A DNA stretch of 55,621 nucleotides from Triparma columacea. Lineage: Eukaryota; Sar; Bolidophyceae; Parmales; Triparmaceae. Below, piece by piece: positions 41,501-50,660 of the stretch. The stretch is from the NCBI GenBank assembly GCA_030267965.1, contig BRYA01000305.1, forward strand, positions 31,733 to 87,353. Reading direction: 5' to 3'. Positions within the stretch are counted from its first letter, which is position 1. Every line of letters starts with the position of its first letter. Both the position numbers and the translations under genes were made by a program. Below the pieces are notes generated by a model that was given only the letters and a program-made list of their open reading frames with translations, had not been told where the DNA came from and did no database searches.

Positions 41501-43934
41501 GTCGGTGTTGACATCTTCCGGCTGACCAGGAATCACGGAGCCGGTGCGTCCAACCATGACGGGCACGATAACGGCGTCTTCCAGCCAGTCGTTGGGGGTA
41601 TTAGCAAGCTTAGAAGGCGGACCAGAGTGCGACTTGTTGAGGTTTACAGGGGTAGTGGTGTGAGGGTCAGGTGGTGCGGAGGGAGCCCCCGACATTTGGA
41701 AGGCGCCACCGGCAGCAGGGGGTGGAATGAGACCAGCGGGCGGAGGGGGGAGACCTGTGACGAACGAGAGGAACAAAGCGACAGCCGATTGGGTTGCATT
41801 AGGTTTTGTTGCAATTGAAAGTTGCTTCGGTCGTATAAAATTCTTGCCAATTCTAGTCAATTCTCACCTGCAAGATTTGGCATCGGGGGCATACCAGGCA
41901 TTCCTGGGGGCATACCAGGCATTCCCGGGGGCATACCAGGCATTCCCGGGGGCATACCAGGCATTCCTGGGGGCATACCAGGCATTCCTGGGGGCATACC
42001 AGGCATTCCTGGGGGCATACCAGGCATTGACATGTTCGGGGGCATGGGTGGCATGTTTGGTGGCATCGCCATGTTTGGCGGCATTCCTGGCATGTTTGGT
42101 GGCATTCCCGGCATGTTCAGTCCCGAAGGAGGAGGGACTGGCATGGTTGGAGGAATCGAGGAAGAAGGAGGGGGCGGTCCGAGGTTGGGAGGGGGGAGAC
42201 TAGATTGTGCTGGGGGGGTAGGGGTCGGAGGAGTGGCGGTTACTGGAGGCGGTGTGGCGGCTACGGGGGGGGTAGAAGGAGGAGGCAACGAACTCGGTGG
42301 CTTTTCAATGCCTGAGGCGGGAGGAGGGCCTCTTGGTGGCATTCCGGGGGCGGGAGGCCTCGCAGCCACTCCGGGTGGAGGACCTCCCGGTGGACCACGA
42401 GGAGGACCTCCGGGTGGACCACGAGGAGGACCTCCGGGTGGACCACGAGGAGGACCTCCGGGCGGACCACGAGGAGGACCCCCAGGCGGACCACGAGGAG
42501 GACCCCCGGGCGGACCACGAGGAGGACCCCCGGGCGGACCACGAGGAGGTCCAGCAGCCGCTCCTGGCGGGGGGGCTCTTGGGGGTCCTCCGGGTGGACC
42601 ACGAGGAGGCGCACCAGCAACTCCGGGTGGAGGACCTCCGGGCGGACCACGAGGAGGACCTCCGGGCGGACCACGAGGAGGTCCAGCAGCCGCTCCTGGC
42701 GGGGGGGCTCTTGGGGGTCCTCCGGGCGGACCACGAGGAGGCGCACCAGCAACTCCGGGTGGAGGACCTCCGGGGGGACCACGAGGAGGTCCAGCAGCCG
42801 CTCCTGGCGGGGGGGCTCTCGGGGGTCCTCCGGGCGGACCACGAGGAGGCGCACCAGCAACTCCGGGTGGAGGACCTCCGGGGGGACCACGAGGAGGTCC
42901 AGCAGCCGCTCCTGGCGGGGGGGCTCTCGGGGGTCCTCCGGGTGGACCACGAGGAGGCGCACCAGCAACTCCGGGTGGAGGACCTCCGGGCGGACCACGA
43001 GGAGGACCTCCGGGCGGACCACGAGGAGGTCCAGCAGATGCTCCTGGCGGGGGGGCTCTCGGGGGTCCTCCGGGTGGACCACGAGGAGGTCCAGCAGCTG
43101 CTCCTGGTGGTGGTCCTCCGGGCGGACCACGAGGGGGTCCAGCAGCCGCTCCTGGTGGGGGGGCTCTGGGTGGGCCTCTTGGTGCTGCTCGAGGTGGTGG
43201 AGCTGACCCAGCAGTAGGTGGGGGCCTAGGAGGAGGAGCTGACCCAGCATTAGGTGGGGGGCGAGGAGGAGGAGCTGAGCTCATACTAGGAGGGGGGGGG
43301 CGTGGGGGTAGTGCCGAACCAGCATTAGGTGGGGGCCTAGGAGGCGGTGCCGACCCCGCATTAGGTGGGGGTCTAGGAGGAGGAGCTGAGTTCATACTAG
43401 AGGGGGGGGGGCGTGGGGGTGGCATGCTTCCAGGTGGACGGGGAGGAGGGGCACCAGCACCAGGGGGTCTCGGTCCACGAGGGGGGAGAGAAGATGGCGG
43501 TCCTACAGGAGGAGGTCGAGGAGGAGGGGCTCCAGGTGGACCCCTTGGGGGTGGACGAGCTCCTGTTTGAGGGTGAGCGAGTGTGGTGAGGTTAGTGAGA
43601 GGCTAAAGAGTCATAAGATTTTTTCGACCAACTTCTCGTTAAGGGCATCCCAGTCTGTTTTTGTCGCTCATGACAAGTTTATACGTCATTTACGCCTTCA
43701 TACTCCTCTTGTACGTTCAAGATGTCATTCCGCTATGCCAAGGATCCAGCTCTAACCCCTCACAGCTTCCCAAAACAGCCCTCAAATGGCAACAACCGGC
43801 AGTAACTGGAATAGTTAGAGACCCAATATCTTCAAAATAGGCGAGCGTTTATAAATCCTCTTTTCGATGAGTTGCTTATCAGGGTCGAGAAATCCCAAAG
43901 ACCTACCTGGCGGAGGACCGGGAGGGGGTGGCAT
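38591..43934 (-). CDS. Proline-rich / calponin-homology / coiled-coil protein
   Basis: Exons 43934-43907, 43562-41868 and 41754-38591 agree in phase: 1,628 residues. Order: ~575 residues of proline-rich repeats (formin FH1-like, with [12 protein letters not shown] and PGMPPGM units), an acidic linker, then two calponin-homology-like domains ([42 protein letters not shown] ... [21 protein letters not shown]), a long coiled coil with MEEKL-type heptads, and a ~120-residue C-terminal domain that could be PH-like ([20 protein letters not shown]). No FH2 domain is present, so it is not a formin. Probable actin or microtubule-linked scaffold with profilin- or SH3/WW-binding proline tracts. ATG 44009 in the same frame is an alternative start. 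Confidence 0.75.
41884..42025. repeat. 21-bp tandem repeat coding GMPPGMP units
   Basis: Imperfect 21-bp units GGCATACCAGGCATTCCTGG repeat about seven or eight times within the proline-rich exon, encoding Met-Pro-Pro-Gly-Met-Pro-Gly on the minus strand. Single synonymous differences (CCT/CCC) separate units. Confidence 0.85.
42360..43150. repeat. GC-rich higher-order repeat coding GPPRGPPG units
   Basis: A basic 24-bp unit (GGACCACGAGGAGGACCTCC) is nested in a ~108-bp (36-residue) higher-order unit that recurs about four times between 42545 and 43030. It encodes Gly-Pro-Pro-Arg-rich sequence of the CH-domain protein. The repeat is open in other frames on both strands. Confidence 0.85.
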
Positions 43935-44019
43935 GTTTTTATCCAACCAACAGAGATTTCCTTCCTTATCTCCTCGCCCTTCTCCAACTTCCCCAACCTC
44001 CCAGCCCATATTAACGAAG

Positions 44020-45856
44020 ATGTCTGGTGTCTCAGTTTTGCAGCACTTTGAGGCTTATCAGAAGTCGCGCGTGTCGTTCGTGCAGGTGTGTGCCTCTCTC
44101 TGCGGCGTTAGTTGCGACATGTGAAGCTTCTTCATGGAAAGCCCATGAATGCTGTTGGAGCCGTTGCAGCTTTTGTTGTCCTATTTTTGGCCCTATAATT
44201 TGCTATTTTGCCCCTCGCCTAGCCCTCTTCGCCCTGTTGCTCAGTATTCCATCGTCTCCTTCCCCTCTGATCCCCCTATCCCTGCCCCACCTCCCCATGC
44301 CCCCCTTACCTGAAACTCGGACTTAAACCCTTGATCCACAACCCACCTTTTCTTCATGCTTCCCAACCTCTAACTCCCTCCCTTCCTCAACCCAGGCTGT
44401 CGCCGAGGCGGCTACCCGCCCCCAGAATATCGAGGTCATGCAGAACGCCGGAGTGATGCAGTTGCTCCGCCCCCTTCTCCTCGATAACGTGCCCTCCATC
44501 CAGCAGTCTGCCGCCCTCGCGCTCGGTCGCCTCGCAAACTATTCCGATGACCTCGCCGAAGCAGTCGTTGGAAATGAGATCCTTCCTCAGCTCGTCTACT
44601 CCCTTTCCGAGCAGAACAGGTTCTACAAGAAGGCTGCCGCCTTTGTTCTTAGGGCCGTCGCCAAGCACTCCCCTGACCTCGCTCAGGCTGTCGTTGACTC
44701 CGGTGCTCTCGATGCTCTCGTCCCTTGCCTTGAGGAGTTCGACCCCACCGTGAAGGAGTCGGCCGCTTGGGCTATCGGATACATTGCCCAGCACACTGCC
44801 GAGCTGGCCCAGAATGTTGTCGATGCAGGAACGGTCCCCCTCCTCGTCCTTTGCATCCAGGAGCCTGAGATCACCCTTAAGCGTATCTCCGCCTCTGCCA
44901 TGTCCGACATTTGCAAGCACAGCCCTGAGCTCGCTCAGGCTGTTGTCGATGCTGGGGCCGTTGCCTACCTCGCCCCTCTCATCGTCCACCCCGATGCCAA
45001 GCTCAAGCGCCAGGTTTGCGCTTGCCTCGCACAGATTGCCAAGCACTCTGTCGACCTTGCCGAGGTCGTCGTTGAGGCTGAGATTTTCCCCAATATCCTC
45101 AACTGCCTCAAGGACAATGACGCCTTCGTTCGCAAGAACGCGGCCACCTGCATCAGGGAGGTTGCCAAGCACACACCTGAGCTCGCCAAGCTCATAGTCA
45201 ACGCTGGAGGAGCCTCCGCTCTCGTCGACTACGTCAGCGAGGCCCAGGGCAATGCCAAGCTCCCCGGCATCATGGCTGTCGGTTACATTGCTGCCTTCTC
45301 CGAGACACTTGCCCTCGCGATCATTGTCTCCAAGGGCGTCATGCCCCTCCGCGAGGCCCTGGTTGCCGAGCCTGAGGACCACATCAAGGCCGCTTCGGCC
45401 TGGTCTCTCGGCCAGATTGGACGCCATACCCCCGACCACGCCCGTGATCTCGCCGAGGGAGACGTACTCCGCCACCTCCTCGCCTGCATGGTCCACGAGG
45501 CCTCCTCCGACGATCTCAAGACAAAGTCCAAGCGTGCCCTCAAGGCTATCCTTGCCAAATGCACCCATCTCCAGGCTCTGCAGCCCCTCCTCCGTGACTC
45601 CCCGGTCAAGGTCCAGAAGTACGTCCTCAAGCAATTTGCCCAGCTCCTCCCCCACGACGTGGAGGCGAGGAGAGCTTTCGTCCAGAATGGTGGCCTGCAG
45701 TTCTTGCAGGAACTCAATGAGAGCGTGGAGGGGAAACTGAAGGAACACATCGAAATGATCAACAACTGCTACCCCAGTGAGATTGTGGAATACTACTCGC
45801 CCAACTACTCTAAGGCCCTACTCGAAAAAATTGATGAATTCCAACCACAAGTGTAG
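44020..45856 (+). CDS. SPAG6: SPAG6/PF16 axonemal central-pair armadillo protein
   Basis: Exons 44020-44085 and 44396-45856 join in phase 0: 508 residues, against 509 in human SPAG6. Armadillo repeats run the full length; stretches such as ATRPQNIE, QNAGVM, IQQSAALALGRLANY, EQNRFYKKAAAFVLRAV, VPLLVLCIQEPEI, KHSVDLAE and HIKAASAWSLGQIGRHTP are nearly invariant from algae to mammals. The end NNCYPSEIVEYYSPNYS also matches. The protein stabilises the C1 microtubule of the axonemal central pair and is needed for motility. It is divergent from the CH-domain gene, with 85 bp between start codons (10 bp if the alternative CH start is used). Confidence 0.96.
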
Positions 45857-46119
45857 GTCTAGAAGGTTAAGGAAGCGAAGAAGGAAGGATGAAGAAGCGA
45901 GGTGGAAATGAGAAGAGACGAGAGCAACTGTATTATTTTTAGAGTGGCGGATGGAGATCGGCCGACATGAAGCGTGGTGACGATGGTGGCGGCAATCGAA
46001 GGAAAGACGAAATAACGTTTTTTAGACACAAACCAATGCGGCCCTTTTTTCTTTTGTACGTCTGCTGAGAGGATTCTGGTTGGACCAGCACAAGGTTGCT
46101 GTAAAGTGTGTGTCTTGTG
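45857..46119. other. Intergenic, 3' of SPAG6
   Basis: 263 bp of 3' UTR/promoter sequence. Nothing distinctive seen. Confidence 0.4.
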
Positions 46120-49100
46120 ATGGGAACGACCTGCCAGGAAATCCGCGATGCGCGCCCTAGCGAGTTTCTAGAGAGTGATTGCGTCTCCTCCTACGTCAAC
46201 ATAGCTTTCAGCACTGTGAGTTCTCATCCTCCTGCCCCTTGTCCGACAGCACCTTAACCCTTCTACCCTCCATATCGCCCTCAGTTGCTCTTCTCAATGT
46301 TCCTCCACGTTCTGAATAAGCTAGTCCGGAATAATAGAAGGGCGCTAGCTGGGTACACGAAGAACACGGTCTCAATTGATGTGCACATCAGGTAAGCGGG
46401 CGTGAAGGGTGGGAGGGGGGCTTGTGGCAAGGGTGACGGAAGTCGGTAATGTGGTTTCTCCATTTGAGCTAACTCGCGCTACAGGATTCTTGAGGGTGTC
46501 ATTCTCTGGTGCGTCATCTGGGGTCTGTACTGCTACCTAGATATTGATGATGCTGCCAATGATGATGTTTCTGCGTTTGCCGTGGTACTGGATGCCGTGG
46601 TCTACAGTATGTCGGCATTCTTCGAAACGGTGGTTTTGTTCCTCCTATGCTCTTCCTCTATCGGTGTGAATGCTTTCAAGAAGAGTTACATGACAAGGTG
46701 AGAAAAGGGGGTTCGATTAGAGATGAGTTATATGAGTGTCGAGTTGAGTTGAGCTCGTCGTAAGCTAGCGCAAATTATCCATCTTGCCTCACCTCACCTC
46801 TTCTTGGCTCGCCCAGTTTCGCAATCTCCTTGCTCCTCCTCCTGGCATTCACGCTCTTGGGTATGTACGGGAAGGTCACCCCAGTTTATGTATGCGTGAA
46901 TATGCTGATATTCTTCCGCTATCTGATAACCTCCATCCTCTACGTTGGTGGCTTGCTTTACTCCCGAAAAACGGCTCCCAATCGACAGGCCATTACCAAG
47001 TACGTTTCCTTTATCGTCCCCCTTTCCCTCTGCAAAGGATTCGGTCGGCTTCTCATGGCATACGATGTCGACGCCGGCTTCTGCATTTATGACGTAGCTC
47101 GCTTCGTTACTTACGCTGTTTTCCCGTCAGTAGTCTATATTGCTCTCAAGAGGGACTCGCAGTACTGGACCGAGGACATAACGAGGCAGGAAAACCACAA
47201 TTCCACCTTCTTCCATGCGACGACAAAACAGGAGCTGCCGAACTACGCTGACGTCGTGATACCAAAGACTGAGCTTTACTACATGAAGAAACTCGATGAG
47301 TCGCTCATGGGATCGCTTCAGTTGCACGTTTGGCGGCGAAAGGTAGTTTGCGTGAAGGTGTTTCAGATGGACTACCTCACAAGGGACAACATCGTTCAGT
47401 TCAAATTTGAAGCCAATGCGATGCGAAAGTTACGCCACGAAAACATCGTGCGTTTCATGGGGGTCGTGATTGACCCTCCCAACATGGGCATCGTGATGGA
47501 ATACTGCAGCAATGGTGACCTCTTTGGAGTTCTGGAGAAGCTGCGAAAGAAGTACGACGACAATGCAAGGGAGCATGACAGGAGCAGCTTTGGAAGCTTC
47601 AAAATGGGGCTAACGCGGACCGTATCGTTCAGGACGCCATCTCAGCAATTATACCAGAGCCTCGCCGACACTAGTAGCGACGCGAGTGACGGTATCGTCA
47701 GCGGGAGGGAAGGCGACTATGTTAGGTGCGTGTCGACCAAAGCAAGACCGAGACAACAAGAGCCAACCGCCGCTTTTCCACTCACCAAACCCTCTCGCTG
47801 CTTGCCGCAGGGCTGATAGCACTGATACGATACACTCGCCGCTCAATGCCCAACCCAACCGACAGAAATTTTTCTCTCCCTTTACCGTGATGAAACAAGT
47901 GGCCAGGGGAATGCGCTACCTTCATTCTGAGGGACAAGCTCATCGAGACCTTAAATCCTTGAACATCCTGCTCAACTCTGACTGGGACTCCAAGATTGCT
48001 GACTTTGGTGAATGCATAAATGTTGGCGGACACAAGTCGTCCTTCTTGGCAAGCGTCGCGGCTGGGGGGAACATTGGCACTCCAGCCTGGTGTGCGCCCG
48101 AGATTCTAAACCATGACAGGGTCTCCCAAAAGTCTGACGTCTTCAGTTACGGGATAATGCTTTGGGAGATTATGACGTGGATGCACCCTATGATTTACCT
48201 CCCCCAAAGGGAGATGGAGAGGCAAATCATGAGGAAGGATAAAAAGGACGAGCAGCTGATGAAGGCGATTGGGAGTGTCTTTGGGGTTGCGGGCATGCAA
48301 GTTGGAGGTAAAGGGGAGAGGAAGAGGTCGAAGGGGAGGGGAGGAGGCAAAAAGGGCGCGTTCCCCAATTACGAAGAGTTCAGGAACGAGCGTTCCAATA
48401 GCGAAGATGCAGGGAGAAGGAGGCTCCAAAGGCAACCTGACGACCCACATGGGTCGAGCAGTGGAGCTGACAAACTTCGCGAGTCCCTTTTATCAAGCTC
48501 AATCTCTACAAACCTGAGCTCCGTAGACTCCGAGATTTGGAACAGTACAGACCTCCCGGGGAGGGAGGTCGACGCTTCTGTCGACGGTGGGCTGGGCTGG
48601 GGCCAGGATGACATGAGAGTCGGTAGGATGGGGAAGAAGAAACAGGATGTCGTCATCAAATTCAATCTGGAGGACGAACACCACGTTAGAGTGCTCGTGG
48701 CAGAGAAGATGTACAGGCCGCCACTCGTTCATGCCCCCAATGCGCGTGGATTGGTTGATTTGATGCAGCGCTGTTGGAGTCAAGATCCCAACTTGCGCCC
48801 GTCCTTCGCTGATATTGTGAGCGATCTGGAAGCGATTGGCAAAGAGAACGACGATATTGACTCCCAATTCCCTTTCGAGACATCCAATCTGGTGAACTAT
48901 GCGGCAGACCACATCGTGTCTCCCCTACCTCCTAGACCCTACAGTAAAAATAGCGTAAGTAACGAAACTCCGGCCGTCAACGTCCGAGCCAGGAGCAGCA
49001 TTGGCTCGAGCATTAAAGAGATGTTTGGGAACAGTTACGCCACGCCGAGAAACTCATTGATAGAAACGGGAAACGCCCCAGAGGAAATGGCGATTTCACC

Positions 49101-49131
49101 AAACTCGCAGAGGATTTACGGAAGGGGATAG
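46120..49131 (+). CDS. Multi-TM tyrosine-kinase-like (TKL) protein kinase
   Basis: Exons 46120-46215, 46285-46391, 46485-46697, 46817-47725 and 47811-49131 all agree in phase, 881 residues. The N-terminal ~265 residues hold about seven hydrophobic segments (GVILWCVIWGLYCYL; FFETVVLFLLCSSSIG; FAISLLLLLAFTLLGMY; FRYLITSILYVGGLLY; VTYAVFPSVVYIAL). The kinase domain follows with the ATP Lys in VVCVKVF (near 319), catalytic HRDLKSLN (near 485), DFG (near 505) and TPAWCAPEI (near 537). The Gly loop is degenerate (GSLQLHVW). Two insertions interrupt it: ~70 Ser/Arg-rich residues before helix E and ~160 basic/acidic residues after DVFSYGIMLWEI. The C-lobe ends with CWSQDPNLRPSF. Probably a membrane receptor-like kinase; ligand unknown. 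Confidence 0.85.
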
Positions 49132-49207
49132 CCATGTGCAGAAGAGTTTTGGGAAAACGAATCGGTCTATTCTATTTTATTAATGCGCCCGAACCCCCGC
49201 TTCGGTT

Positions 49208-50548
49208 TTAGCGTTTCGAAGAATAGGAAGTGTAGAGATTGCTCCAAAGAGGGCGGGTGGCAACGAGGACCTTGAAGACGAGGGAGGGGATCGTCTTTCC
49301 CTTGGAGCCCAAAAAGGCCGCTTGAGCAGAGAGGAATTTGGCAGAGAGGAAAGCGTCGGCAAGGTCTTCCGACTCTGTGTTGCATATTTGGTTGGGAGGG
49401 GGGTAGGGCGGCGCCAATGATTAGCGGGGTTGTGGCAAACTTTAGGAGCGAAGGTACGGATAACCCTCACAGTTCTTGTCCACTCTCACCTTTCTCGTTC
49501 ACTTTGACAAGTTTATCAGTGTCTGTGTAACCCATGTGGGAGCGACCTTGTGACATCTTGTCGGAGTCGGCAACCCAGGATTCTCCAAGATCCTGGGCGC
49601 GAGAGAGAAGCTCGTCGTCTGGCACAACCTCCTTGATCAAACCAATCTTAGCAGCCTCGGCCCCGGTTGGAGTGAAAGCCTCCTTGCCGAGCATTCTGTG
49701 CGATGAGTGTAACATGCGGGGTTAGTAGCTGGGGCAGACGCTGCATTGTTGTTTGCCTTGTCTTCGTGGTGCTCTTTCGCTTCTTCTCTTTCCCTCCAAT
49801 CTCACCTGTCCCCCTCTTTCCCCATCAGGAACTCGAAGTGAACCGAACTGCAGCCCTCTGGGGGGACCCCAAGCCTCGCAAAGGGAGTCAAGAACGTCGC
49901 ACTCTCCCCAGCGATGGTGTGATCGCAGAGAGTGGTGGTCGTGACCGAAGCTCCAATCGCAGGACCATTGACGGCGGCAATTATAGGCTTGGGAAACTTA
50001 AGAAAGGTATCGAATACCTTCTGGTTACTAGTCTTTATCATGTTATGCAACTCGGCAGGGTGCATAGGTTTGATCGTACCGCTGAGATCCACTCCAGCAC
50101 AATAATACTTGCCTGTCCCAGTCAACACCACAACCTTGGTCTCAGGGTCATTTTCTGCAGCCTGAAACGCGTCGAAGAGGGTGAGAAGCATAGGCTCGGT
50201 CCATCCGTTCAGTTTCTTCGGCTGCGAGGTTGAGTTTGGGAAATTGGGTGGAGAGGGTGGGTCAGCAATTTGACTTCAGTTTGGGAATGTAAAGTAAGAG
50301 AGATGAGGGGGGAGATATGGGTGTAGCATCACAACTTGAATATATTGAAGGTGTGGTCTGCGGAAGAAGAATGCGCGAGATACAATTACTGTGGGTTTTT
50401 TTGTTACTTTCGTCCTTCCTCAACAGCTTACATTGTTCATTCGCAACGTAGTGACACCGTTGGTGGTCGATGTTACCACCAGGGGCTCTTTTGCGACTGT
50501 AGAGAGGCCACGGCAGCCTCGAAGGACAATTTGGCGCGAAGGAATCAT
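49208..50548 (-). CDS. Enoyl-CoA hydratase/isomerase family, ECI2-like
   Basis: Exons in transcript order: 50548-50432, 50221-49806, 49695-49490, 49374-49208; in-phase total of 301 residues. Probable delta3-delta2-enoyl-CoA isomerase, which lets unsaturated fatty acids enter beta-oxidation. Crotonase motifs: NNPKKLNGW at the exon 1-2 join, KYYCAGVDLSG (oxyanion hole), KPIIAAVNGPAIGASV, FLTPFARLGVPPEGCSS (the Pro-Glu of ECI2-type enzymes; the Glu acts as catalytic base) and RMLGKEAFTPTGAEA. The N-terminus MIPSRQIVLRGCRGLS is basic and amphipathic, suggesting mitochondria. The C-terminal ...YSSKR* ends in SKR rather than a canonical SKL, so peroxisomal import is possible but unproven. Confidence 0.85.
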
Positions 50549-50660
50549 GAAGATTTTTTGGATCTCTGTTTTTGGGAAGAAAGTGAAGTTGACCGAAAGT
50601 CGAGCTAAAAAATCACCGAAATGTTCCGCTCTAAACAATTGACTACATAGGCTGCCACGA

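Noticed and set aside
41822..43570. A 582-residue open frame on the plus strand opposite the proline-rich exon
   Set aside because: It only mirrors the repeat. The minus-strand frame joins CH-domain exons with matching phases, while the plus frame is pure Gly/Pro with no domain.
38591..43934. Formin
   Set aside because: The FH1-like proline tract is there, but no FH2 domain follows; CH-like domains do.
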